Assembly: GCF_016583565.1 (NCBI RefSeq)
Contig: NZ_NRRF01000017.1
Coordinates: 1 to 64,000, forward strand
Direction of reading: 5' to 3'
Source of the DNA: Thiocystis violacea
Lineage (GTDB): Bacteria > Pseudomonadota > Gammaproteobacteria > Chromatiales > Chromatiaceae
Length of the DNA: 64,000 nucleotides
The notes beneath the pieces are model-generated. The model was not told the origin of the DNA. It saw only the letters and a program-made list of their open reading frames with translations, and did no database searches. This document shows, one piece after another, positions 1 through 8,216 of the stretch. Position 1 is the first letter of the stretch. Each line of letters starts with the position of its first letter. A program made the position numbers and the translations under genes.

Positions 1-129
1 CGACCAGCGGGTGCGTGACGGCAATTATGTCGCGTAGCGTGTGCTCAACCGAGGAGCCGGATGCGGTAGTCCCGCACGTCCGGATCTGTGGGAGCCGCGG
101 GTGCGTAAGCACCCGTGGCCACCCGGTAC
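1..129 (+). mobile_element. 3' end of a group II intron (domains V and VI), cut by the window edge
   Basis: Positions 54-87 read like intron domain V: GAGCCGGA opens the basal helix, TGCGG and CCGCA form the distal stem, and TCCGGATC closes it. Positions 88-129 read like domain VI: the arm GCCGCGGGTGC pairs with GCACCCGTGGC around a GTAA tetraloop, and the sequence ends in ...GGTAC, an AY-type intron end. Positions 1-53 would be the segment between the maturase gene and domain V; no maturase is visible because it would lie off the left edge. Two things are unusual: the distal loop is TAGT-like rather than GNRA, and the third base of domain V faces an A where a G.U wobble is usual. The copy may therefore be decayed. 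Group II introns are ribozyme retroelements. The call rests on recognised sequence and folding only. Confidence 0.65.
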
Positions 130-140
130 CAGTCGTCTTC

Positions 141-211
141 GGTGGACAAGCGCGGCGCAGTCCACCAACAACGGCGCGGGGTTCGGTGGACTTCGCTCTC
201 GCTCGTCCACC
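141..211. repeat. Pair of REP-like hairpins
   Basis: GGTGGAC at 141-147 pairs with GTCCACC at 160-166, and a second GGTGGAC at 185-191 pairs with GTCCACC at 205-211. Both copies are preceded by TTC and sit 44 bp apart. This is the arrangement of extragenic palindromic (REP/BIME) repeats of proteobacteria. The rest of the gene-free stretch up to 735 holds one more perfect 7-bp inverted repeat (254-260 with 269-275) and the 29-bp motif at 676-704. I see no credible gene in it. Confidence 0.6.
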
Positions 212-675
212 CTACCGGTCCAACCGATGACCAAGGCCCGTTTCCGTCATCTTGGGCTCGCGCAAACACGAGCCCGCGTTCGGAAGGATCAGGCAGCGCG
301 AGCAGATCTTTCCCGCAGGTTGGCGCGATGAAGGCTTGCGACGGGGCGCCGCGGCCGATCTGGCGAAACCCGTTCTCGGCACCGCATGGTTACCGTGAAA
401 CAGCAAACCTCTCGTGGCATCCGCTCCGCGGTGCCACGCGCGCGCCCAGCTGCTCCGGCGGGTTGCGCCGGCCCCGAGGCACCGAGCGAGCGACCGCTAG
501 CCTTTCTTTTCCGGGGTGCCGCCACGCCTGCATGCGCGTTAGCGGCGATCGAGGCGGTCATGCACCCTGTTTGAGCCTTGCCTCATCTTGAACCGCGCCT
601 CATTGGTCGACTTAGGAAATTCCGTTAAACCAAAGCGATCCTGCTTCAGAAACGCTCCGCGTGCTATCACACTCT

Positions 676-704
676 GCATGCCAGGATTGACAGGGTTTAG
701 GATG
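676..704 (+). promoter_or_regulatory. 29-bp motif shared with the leader of the downstream regulator
   Basis: The sequence begins GCATGCCAGG and ends GGTTTAGGATG. It matches 4757-4785, in front of the REC-GGDEF-EAL gene, at 24 of 29 positions with no gap. Here it ends 31 bp before the kinase start; in the second copy the final ATG is the probable start codon. It could be a common operator, a transcript element, or a dispersed repeat; the sequence does not decide between these. Confidence 0.4.
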
Positions 705-735
705 CGCCAGTCGATGGCAACGCTTGGGGTGATGC

Positions 736-3700
736 ATGACAGACAGGGGTGACCGACCCAAAGGAGCCACCCCCTCGACAGACCTTCGGGGGGATTCGGG
801 ACCGGGTTCGCAACAGCTGCTGCAGCGGGCCGAGCAGATTGCGCGCGACACTCCGGCCCCATCGCTGGACGCGATCGCGGCGCTGTCACCGCAAGACATC
901 CGGCGGACCCTCCATGAGCTGCGCGTGCGGCAGATTGAGCTGGAGCTGCAGAACGAGGCGCTGCGACGTGCGCAAGCGCCTTACCTCGACTTCTACGAGC
1001 GGGCGCCGGTCGGCTATTGCACCCTCTGCGCATCAGGTGGGATCCGTGAGGCGAATGGCGCGGCGACCAAGCTGCTAGGTCTGGCCCGAGGCGAGCTGAT
1101 CGGTCAGCCGCTCTCCCGGTGCATCCTCGGGGAGGACCAGGAGGTCTTCGACCGGTTCCTCCAAGCGCTCTTCGAGGCCCCGACGCACTCCGCGGCCGAC
1201 TTCGGATCGGCCGGCGGACCAGCGGTCTGCACAGTGCGGCTGCGCCAACCCGACGGCGCCAATCTCTGGGCGCGGCTCGAAGCCATCGCCGCCAGCGATG
1301 CCGAGGGGTCGCCCATTGGTCGCGTCACACTCAGCGACGTCACCCCGAGCCAGCAGGTCGAGGCGTTGCAGGTCAGTCTGGATCACTACAAGAGCATCCT
1401 CGAGGACACCCTGGACTGGCAGTCATGGTTTGACCTCGATGGCCGCTACCTCTGGGTCAATCCCGCGGTGGAGCAGCTGACCGGGTATACGCCAGAGGAA
1501 GTCATGGCGATGCCTGACTGGGTCTCGGTGCTGATCGCGGAGGAAGACTGGCCCATCTTCGCCGAGACCTTCGGGGATGCCATTCGCGGCAGCCATGGCA
1601 CGGGTTTCGAGATTCGCTATGTCCGCAAGGACGGTATGAAACGCTGGATCAGTGTCGACTGGAAGCCGGTGGTCGATGCCCAGGGCAAGCCGCTCGGCAC
1701 CCGAGCGAGCGGGCGCGACATCACCGATCTCAAGCTGACGGAGGAGGCGCTGCGGCGCAGTCAGTCCCTGCTCGCGCGCACGGAGGCCATCGCGCACGTC
1801 GGCAGCTGGGACTGGGATCTGGCGACGGACACCCTGACCTGGTCGGACGAGTTGTTCCGCCTCTTTCAGCGCGACCCGGCCGAGGGGCCGCCAGCCTTTG
1901 CCGATCACCTGCGGCGGTATTCCCCCGAAGATCGAGCGCGACTGAGCGACGCGATGCAGGCCGCACTCACCGAGGGTAGGTCGTACGAACTGGAACTGAG
2001 CACCCGCCTTGAGGACGGCGCGCTCCAGGTCTCGAGAACCGTTGGCCATGCGGATATCGACAGGCAGGGGCGTGTCATCCGCCTCTTTGGATTCGTTCAG
2101 GACATCACCGAGCGCCGCGCGGCCGATCGCGCCCTGCGGGACAGCGAGGAACTCTTCCACGCAATGTTCATCAACGCGCCGCTCAACATCCTGATCCACG
2201 ACGCGGACACCGGCGAGATGCTGGATGCCAACCCAGCCGCCTGCGCGCTTTACGGTTACGACTCGGTCGAAGCGCTCAAGTCGGCGTCCCCCGAGCTCTG
2301 GCTCGAACCGCCTTACTCCGTCGACGACGCGGTGAGATGGGCGGCCAAGACGCTGCGGGAAGGTCCGCAGCAGTTCGAATGGCACTATCGCTGTGCCAAC
2401 GGCGAAAGGATTTGGGAGTGGGTGCACCTGAGTACGATCATGATGCAGGGCAAGCACCACATTCTGGCCATGACGGTCGACATCACGGAGGACAAACAGA
2501 TCAAGGCGGACTTGCAATCCAGCGAGGCGCGCGCCCGCGCCATCATCGACGCCTCGCCGGTGCCCTTTGCCCTGAACGATACACAGCAGAACATCAACTA
2601 TTTGAACTCGGCCTTCATTGAGCTGTTCGGCTATACGTTGGCGGATATTCCCACCCTGGCGGACTGGTGGTCGCGGGCCTATCCCGATCCTGACTATCGC
2701 CAAGCGATCATCGCCAACTGGTGGGAGGGTATGGCGCGCGCTCGGCGCGAAGGCGGACGCTTCGAGCCACTGGAAGCGGTGATCCGCTGCAAGAACGGTC
2801 AGGTCCGCACCGTCGTGGCACGGGCGTCGGCGCTGGGCCGATCTTTCGAGGACCTGCACCTCGTCAGTCTCTACGACATCACCGACCTCAAACAGGCCCA
2901 GGAACAGGCCGAGCAGGCGGCGCGCGTCAAGGCCGAGTTCCTGGCCAACATGAGCCATGAGATCCGCACCCCGCTGAATGCCATGCTGGGCCTGGCGCAA
3001 CTGCTGGAAAGCGAGGCGCTGTCCGCGGATCAACGCCATTTGCTCCAACGGCTGCGCACGGCCGGCCGCTCCCTGCTCGCGCTCGTCAACGACATCCTCG
3101 ATCTCTCCAAGCTCGCCGCCGGCCAGTTGCGCCTGACCGCGCGGACCTTCGCACCAGCGGCCGTGCTGGCGCAGGTCGCGAGCCTCCTGGGTCAAGAGGC
3201 CCGCTCCAAGGGGCTCGCCTTCCAGCTCGACACGCCGGTGGATCTCGCCGCCTGGCTGCGCGGCGACTCCTTGCGCCTGGAGCAGATCCTCATCAACCTG
3301 GTCGGCAACGCGGTGAAATTCACCGAGCGTGGCGAGGTGCGCATCCAGATCAGCCAAGAGGACATCGACACCGCGGCGGTACGGTTGCGCTTGGAGGTCC
3401 GCGACACCGGGATCGGGATCGCCCCTGAGCACCTGGCCCACCTGGGCACCGCCTTTACCCAGGTCGATGGGAGCATCACCCGCCGTTTCGGCGGCACCGG
3501 GCTGGGCCTGGCCATCAGCAAAGAGTTGGTGGAGCGGATGGATGGCACCTTCGGCATCGACAGCACACTCGGGGTCGGCAGCACCTTCTGGTGCGAACTG
3601 CCCTTCGCGCGGGCCAGCGCGGACGCCACCCCATCGGACGCAGTTGCGCCCCCCGCGCGGCCGAGCGGACCACGCCTGAGCGCCGTGCATTGTCTGGTGG

Positions 3701-4695
3701 CGGATGACTGTCCCCTGAATCGAGAGGTGGTCGAACGCGCATTGAGACGCGAGGGCGCCCGCGCGACGCTGGTCGCCGATGGTCGGCAAGCGCTGGACTG
3801 GCTGCGCGCCAAGCCTGAGGATGTCGATGCCGTTCTGATGGACATCCAGATGCCGGTCATGGACGGGCTCACGGCGACCCGCGCGATCCGCCAGGAGCTC
3901 GGCCTGACCGAGCTGCCGGTGATCGCCTTCTCCGCCAGCGTGCTAGCGGAGCAGCGCCAGCGAGCGCAGGAGGCCGGCGTCAATGACTTCCTGACCAAGC
4001 CCGTGGACTTGGAGGATCTCGTCGCGATGCTCCAGCGTTGGCGCGCAGCGCCCGCGTCGGACGCATCAGCGCCCAACGCCATCCTGGCGCGAGCTTCGGG
4101 CGAGACGGCTGGCACGGACTTTCCCGATATTCCGGGGCTCGATACCCGTCAGGCGGCGCGACTCCTCGGCAACGATTGGTCGCTCTTTGTGAAATTGCTG
4201 CCCCAGCTGACCGGGGACTTTCTCGATGCGGCGCAGCGCACGCGCGATGACCTGGCGCGTGGCGCCTGTTCCGATGCCGCCCGGCGGCTGCATTCCTTGC
4301 AGGGGCGAGCGGGGTATCTTGGCGCGCGGGATCTGGTCCGGACCTCCCAGACCTTGGAGCAGGGCCTGCTGGAAGGGCGCACCGATCTCCAGGACGTCAT
4401 GGACGCTTTCGAGGGCCAGCTCGCCGCGCTCCTGGCCGCGCTTACGCCCTGGCTGGCGCAACCCAAGCCCTCGGTGGCGGACGGGGATGCGGTGCTCGAT
4501 CCAAGGCAACTGGCGGCGCTGCATGCCGCGCTTGTCAGCTGCGACTTGGCGGCACTGGGGCTGTTCGAGAGACTGGAGCCGGCCCTGGTGCGGCGCGACG
4601 GCCACGCCGCGACCGCGGCTGTGGCCGAGAGGATCCGCTCGCTGCGCTTTGAGGAGGCGCTGGCGCTGCTGGCGCCCGAGCCGCATCCAGGGTGA
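736..4695 (+). CDS. Hybrid sensor histidine kinase with five PAS domains, receiver and HPt
   Basis: A 1319-residue phosphorelay kinase. After an N-terminal helix (about 43-80) there are about five PAS domains (roughly 82-205, 212-335, 345-460, 467-590 and 598-720). Then come a HisKA domain with phospho-acceptor His741 in NMSHEIRTPLN, a HATPase_c domain with an N box (NLVGNAVKFTE) and G boxes, a receiver with phospho-acceptor Asp1036 in VLMDIQMPVMDG, and a C-terminal HPt domain with His1186 in ARRLHSLQG. All His-Asp-His relay residues are present. No transmembrane segment is evident, so it probably senses a cytoplasmic signal such as redox state, a ligand or light through PAS cofactors, though the cofactor cannot be told. 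The REC-GGDEF-EAL gene follows about 90 bp downstream and is the natural output partner. The start is the first ATG of the frame, with a weak GGGG upstream. Confidence 0.93.
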   Translation: MTDRGDRPKGATPSTDLRGDSGPGSQQLLQRAEQIARDTPAPSLDAIAALSPQDIRRTLHELRVRQIELELQNEALRRAQAPYLDFYERAPVGYCTLCASGGIREANGAATKLLGLARGELIGQPLSRCILGEDQEVFDRFLQALFEAPTHSAADFGSAGGPAVCTVRLRQPDGANLWARLEAIAASDAEGSPIGRVTLSDVTPSQQVEALQVSLDHYKSILEDTLDWQSWFDLDGRYLWVNPAVEQLTGYTPEEVMAMPDWVSVLIAEEDWPIFAETFGDAIRGSHGTGFEIRYVRKDGMKRWISVDWKPVVDAQGKPLGTRASGRDITDLKLTEEALRRSQSLLARTEAIAHVGSWDWDLATDTLTWSDELFRLFQRDPAEGPPAFADHLRRYSPEDRARLSDAMQAALTEGRSYELELSTRLEDGALQVSRTVGHADIDRQGRVIRLFGFVQDITERRAADRALRDSEELFHAMFINAPLNILIHDADTGEMLDANPAACALYGYDSVEALKSASPELWLEPPYSVDDAVRWAAKTLREGPQQFEWHYRCANGERIWEWVHLSTIMMQGKHHILAMTVDITEDKQIKADLQSSEARARAIIDASPVPFALNDTQQNINYLNSAFIELFGYTLADIPTLADWWSRAYPDPDYRQAIIANWWEGMARARREGGRFEPLEAVIRCKNGQVRTVVARASALGRSFEDLHLVSLYDITDLKQAQEQAEQAARVKAEFLANMSHEIRTPLNAMLGLAQLLESEALSADQRHLLQRLRTAGRSLLALVNDILDLSKLAAGQLRLTARTFAPAAVLAQVASLLGQEARSKGLAFQLDTPVDLAAWLRGDSLRLEQILINLVGNAVKFTERGEVRIQISQEDIDTAAVRLRLEVRDTGIGIAPEHLAHLGTAFTQVDGSITRRFGGTGLGLAISKELVERMDGTFGIDSTLGVGSTFWCELPFARASADATPSDAVAPPARPSGPRLSAVHCLVADDCPLNREVVERALRREGARATLVADGRQALDWLRAKPEDVDAVLMDIQMPVMDGLTATRAIRQELGLTELPVIAFSASVLAEQRQRAQEAGVNDFLTKPVDLEDLVAMLQRWRAAPASDASAPNAILARASGETAGTDFPDIPGLDTRQAARLLGNDWSLFVKLLPQLTGDFLDAAQRTRDDLARGACSDAARRLHSLQGRAGYLGARDLVRTSQTLEQGLLEGRTDLQDVMDAFEGQLAALLAALTPWLAQPKPSVADGDAVLDPRQLAALHAALVSCDLAALGLFERLEPALVRRDGHAATAAVAERIRSLRFEEALALLAPEPHPG

Positions 4696-4720
4696 CGTTT
4701 GCTGTGTGATGCCAATCCGA

Positions 4721-4756
4721 TCGACCGCTCGCGACTGATCGACTGCTCGCGACAAC
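4721..4756 (+). repeat. 18-bp tandem duplication between kinase and regulator genes
   Basis: TCGACCGCTCGCGAC (4721-4735) recurs as TCGACTGCTCGCGAC (4739-4753) with a period of 18 bp and one mismatch in 15. It abuts the 29-bp shared motif at 4757. The head-to-tail layout in front of a regulated gene would suit a protein-binding site, but that is inference. Confidence 0.5.
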
Positions 4757-4782
4757 GCATGCCAGGCGTGATGAGGTTTAGG

Positions 4783-6543
4783 ATGACCAAAAACGCGAAG
4801 ACGAGGATCCTGATCGTCGACGATGACCCCGCCAGCGTCCAGCTCATGGGCGCGGCGCTGATGCCCGACTACCACTGCGAATTCTCCTTGTCCGGGGCGC
4901 GGGCGCTCGACCGGCTGAGCGCAGAGGCGCCGCCAGCGCTCATCCTCCTCGACCTCAACATGCCGGAAATGGACGGTTACGCCCTGTGCCGATTGCTTCG
5001 CGGCGACCCGCGATGGCGGGATATTCCGGTGATCTGCGTCACCGCCAGCCAGGACCTCGAGAGCGAGGCTCAAGCCTTGCAGGCTGGCGCAGCGGACTTC
5101 ATCCCCAAACCCATCAATCCGCCGGTGCTGCGTCTTCGGGTCGGACTGCAGCTGCAGTTGCGCGAACGCGAGCAGGCGCTGCGTGAGAGCGAGGCGCGCT
5201 TTGAACGGCTCGCCCATTATGACGCACTGACCGGGCTGCCCAACCGCCTGCTGCTGGCCGACCGGCTGCACCAGGCCATGGTGCAGATCCAACGACGCAA
5301 ACAACACCTGGCGGTGGTCTATCTCGATCTGGATGGCTTCAAGCGCGTCAATGACAGCCACGGACACGCCGTCGGCGATGAGCTGTTGAAGGCCGTGGCT
5401 GAGCGCATGAAGCAGGTCGTGCGCAAAGGCGATACCCTCGCCCGGCTGGGTGGCGACGAGTTCGTGGCCTTGCTGCTCGATCTTCAAGACAAGGATGCCT
5501 CTGTGCCGCTGCTCGAACGTTTGCTCGCCGCCGCGGCGGCAGCGGTGACGCTCGGCGATCTCGTCATGCAGGTCTCGGCCAGTCTCGGCGTTGCCTTCTA
5601 TCCGCAGCCGGATGATGTGGACGCGGATCAACTGTTGCGCCAGGCCGACCGGGCCATGTATCAGGCCAAGCTGACCGGCAAGAATCGTTACCACCTCTTC
5701 GACCACGAGGACGATCGTCTTGCCCGCGGTCGTCATGATCTGCTGGAGCCGATCCGTCGGGGGCTGAAGGGGAATGAATTCGTGCTCTACTACCAGCCCA
5801 AGGTCAACCTGCGCACCGGGATGGTGGTCAGCGTCGAGGCCCTGATCCGCTGGCAGCACCCGGAGCACGGGCTGCTCGCCCCGCGACACTTCCTGCCCGT
5901 GATCGAACATCTTCCCCTCGCGGTCGACCTCGGGGAATGGGTGATCGACACGGCCCTGACTCAGCTCGAAGACTGGCAGGCCGACGGACTCGACCTCGCG
6001 GTGAGCGTCAATGTCGGCGCCCGGCAGTTGCGGCAGGCGAACTTCGTTGCGCGTTTGCGCGCCCTGCTGGCGGCGCATGCGGCGATCAAACCGTCCAGTC
6101 TGAGACTCGAGGTGCTGGAAGCCAGCGCATTGGATGACCTGGCCCGTGTCTCCCAGGTCGTGGCGGACTGTCGCGAGATCGGGGTGAACTTCACCCTGGA
6201 TGACTGTGGTGCCGCCGATCTCTCGCCCCAGGATCTGCAACACCTGGCGGTCATGCAGCTCAAGATCGACCGAAGCGTCATCGGTGACATGCTCGACAAC
6301 CCGCATGATCGGGCGATCGTCGAGCGCATCCTGACGCTGTCCAGGGCCTTCCGGTTCCAGGTCATCGCCACCGGGATGGAGACCCCGGAGCAGGGCGAGA
6401 TGCTGCTGCATCTCGGCTGCGAGCTGGCACAGGGCTACGGCATCGCCTATCCGATGCCCGCACATGCGGTCAGCGGTTGGCTGGCAGACTGGCGGGGATC
6501 AGCGCATCGGACCGACCTGCTCTTGGCCCGCTCCGACGAGTGA
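4783..6543 (+). CDS. Response regulator with GGDEF and EAL domains (cyclic-di-GMP turnover)
   Basis: 586 residues from the ATG at 4783; an in-frame ATG at 4771 is an alternative, and longer N-termini look non-coding. Domains in order: receiver (about 8-125, phospho-acceptor Asp57 in LLDLNMPEMDG); GGDEF (about 140-305, intact GGDEF at 223-227, with an I-site-like RKGD at 214-217, five residues upstream); EAL (about 322-575, EALIRW at 352-357). Diguanylate cyclase residues are intact. The EAL half is unusual: the usual DDFGTG loop reads DDCGAAD, and the usual AEGVET reads ATGMET, so phosphodiesterase activity is doubtful. It is probably phosphorylated by the kinase just upstream, linking that kinase's signal to c-di-GMP level. 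Confidence 0.92.
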   Translation: MTKNAKTRILIVDDDPASVQLMGAALMPDYHCEFSLSGARALDRLSAEAPPALILLDLNMPEMDGYALCRLLRGDPRWRDIPVICVTASQDLESEAQALQAGAADFIPKPINPPVLRLRVGLQLQLREREQALRESEARFERLAHYDALTGLPNRLLLADRLHQAMVQIQRRKQHLAVVYLDLDGFKRVNDSHGHAVGDELLKAVAERMKQVVRKGDTLARLGGDEFVALLLDLQDKDASVPLLERLLAAAAAAVTLGDLVMQVSASLGVAFYPQPDDVDADQLLRQADRAMYQAKLTGKNRYHLFDHEDDRLARGRHDLLEPIRRGLKGNEFVLYYQPKVNLRTGMVVSVEALIRWQHPEHGLLAPRHFLPVIEHLPLAVDLGEWVIDTALTQLEDWQADGLDLAVSVNVGARQLRQANFVARLRALLAAHAAIKPSSLRLEVLEASALDDLARVSQVVADCREIGVNFTLDDCGAADLSPQDLQHLAVMQLKIDRSVIGDMLDNPHDRAIVERILTLSRAFRFQVIATGMETPEQGEMLLHLGCELAQGYGIAYPMPAHAVSGWLADWRGSAHRTDLLLARSDE

Positions 6544-6830
6544 CGCTTGCTCCATGCCGGCGAATCGACCGGCCAGGGCACGCGGGCAGTGATCGCGGCC
6601 ATCGCCAGTCTCGATGGCGCCAGTCCGCCGCGCCGCTGCGGACGGAGTTCCCGCGACTGGGCAAGTCTTCGTGGGAGCGCCGCCCCGGCGCGACGAACCC
6701 CGCGCCCCCGACCGCGCCGCTCCTACCACGACCGAGCGATCGGCCCCATGACGCTGGCGCTTCATCGCGCGGTTCAGGACGCGCGCTGGCTGACCAGGAT
6801 GCTCCTGAGCGGGATTCGAGCGCCGCTGTC
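6544..6830. other. Gene-free stretch between convergent genes
   Basis: 287 bp separating the c-di-GMP regulator from the end of the vWA gene on the other strand. I see no convincing gene, terminator hairpin with a T-run, or repeat here. Confidence 0.5.
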
Positions 6831-8216
6831 CTAGTCCAGCACCAGCTTGCGTCCGAAGGGCGCCTCCATGTCCGCATGCCTCGCGGGCACGGCCCAGAGC
6901 ACCGGGTAGCTCGGACAGGCATCGGCGCGGCCGTCCAGGTCGGTGAGGAAGACGCCCATGTCCGGGGCGAACCGCTCGGCCTCGCGCAGCAGGGGCGTGA
7001 AGTCGGTCCCGCCGCCGCCCTCGAAGCGGATGCCGCGCAGATTCGATCGGCCGGGCTCGAAGACCTGGACATCCCTGACCCGATCATCGCCGATGATGAC
7101 GACGATCCTCGACTCCAGGCGCCGGGTGATGGCCTCGATCTCACGCGCGAAGCGCTCCAGCAGCGCCGCGTCGATCGAGCCCGAGACATCGACCATGACG
7201 GCCAGCCGGGTCACGGCGCGCGTCGAGGCATGGCCGGGCTCCCAGGGCATCCGCAGGCGCCGGGCTCCCCGGCCGACGCGCCCCTGATTGGCGATGTAGG
7301 AGCGCGCGGGCCGTGACCAGGAGAGGTCTGGTGTGTGGGCCAGACCGCGGGTCAGCTGGGTGCGCAGGAGCTGCTCCCAGGGCGTGCGCACCTTGGGCAG
7401 GTCCGCCAGCAGGGTGCGCAGCATGGAGTGGGCGCCATCGCCGGCATGGGCGCGGGTGATGCGCTCGCGCCACTCGCGCGACTGCTCGGTCTCCAGCTCC
7501 GGGTGCTCGGCATCGGCGGCCGGGAGCAGGTCGCGCAGCATGCCCCAGCCGAGGGCGCGCGCCTGGGCGGCGCGGGGACCATCCTCGCGCGGCACCGCTC
7601 GCCCCGCCTCGCCCTGTTGCTGGCCGCCGGGGCCGCCTCCCGTCTCGGACTCCTGGCGCTCCCCGGTACCGCGTCTGGAGCCTCGCTGGGAGCCCTGCGA
7701 GCGACGGTCGTCGATCGCGCGGTAGAGCCGCTCCAGATCCCATTCTAGCAGTGCCGTTTCGGCGCCCTGGCGGATGCCCAAGGCGTCCGAGAGCAGCTCT
7801 TCGAGCCGCACCGAGCGGTCTGGCAGCTCAAGCCAGCTCAGATGGCCGAGTGCGCTGTTGACGATGGCGTCGGCGCAGAGGTTGTAGAGCTCGGGATCCA
7901 CATCGCCGATCAGGCGGCGTAGCGCGACCATCCTCTGCGGGTGGCGTAGCGCGATGTGCAGCACCTGGTGCGCCACCAGTCCCACCTGTATCGGCAGGGG
8001 CAGGCGCTCGAACGCGGGGCCGTAGTAGATGGTCGCGCCATCGTTGGCGGCGATGAGCGGTCCCTGATCGGGGTCCGTCTCCACATCCAGGTGATGGACC
8101 CAGAGCGCGAGCCCGCCGCTGGATGGCGCGAACTCCACCATGCGCTGAATGGCGCGCGTCCCACGGTGGCAGTAGACGCCACCCCGTCGGCGGGTGCTAG
8201 GCGGCTCGTTGCTCAT
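6831..8216 (-). CDS. vWA-like / DUF2201-type putative metallopeptidase
   Basis: 461 residues from the ATG at 8216. The MoxR gene upstream ends at 8197, so the two overlap by about 20 bp and are probably translationally coupled. The N-terminal half resembles the COG3864/DUF2201 family of predicted metal-dependent peptidases. Its expected HExxH reads HQVLH (His83, His87) followed by IALRH, so the catalytic glutamate is replaced by glutamine and peptidase activity is doubtful. Residues about 180-260 are low-complexity and charged. The C-terminal part is a von Willebrand A domain with MIDAS elements DVSGSI, GGGTDF and LTDLDG. MoxR ATPases commonly pair with vWA proteins to remodel or metallate client complexes; the client here is unknown. 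An upstream ATG at 8237 is also in frame. Confidence 0.85.
   Translation of the reverse strand: MSNEPPSTRRRGGVYCHRGTRAIQRMVEFAPSSGGLALWVHHLDVETDPDQGPLIAANDGATIYYGPAFERLPLPIQVGLVAHQVLHIALRHPQRMVALRRLIGDVDPELYNLCADAIVNSALGHLSWLELPDRSVRLEELLSDALGIRQGAETALLEWDLERLYRAIDDRRSQGSQRGSRRGTGERQESETGGGPGGQQQGEAGRAVPREDGPRAAQARALGWGMLRDLLPAADAEHPELETEQSREWRERITRAHAGDGAHSMLRTLLADLPKVRTPWEQLLRTQLTRGLAHTPDLSWSRPARSYIANQGRVGRGARRLRMPWEPGHASTRAVTRLAVMVDVSGSIDAALLERFAREIEAITRRLESRIVVIIGDDRVRDVQVFEPGRSNLRGIRFEGGGGTDFTPLLREAERFAPDMGVFLTDLDGRADACPSYPVLWAVPARHADMEAPFGRKLVLD

Noticed and set aside
1423-3789. Long open frame antisense to the histidine kinase gene (788 codons)
   Set aside because: GC-rich codon structure of the kinase creates open antisense frames; no family resemblance and it covers a well-supported gene.
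4066-6465. Long antisense frame (799 codons) under the c-di-GMP regulator
   Set aside because: Same cause; overlaps strong genes on the other strand and lacks any domain.
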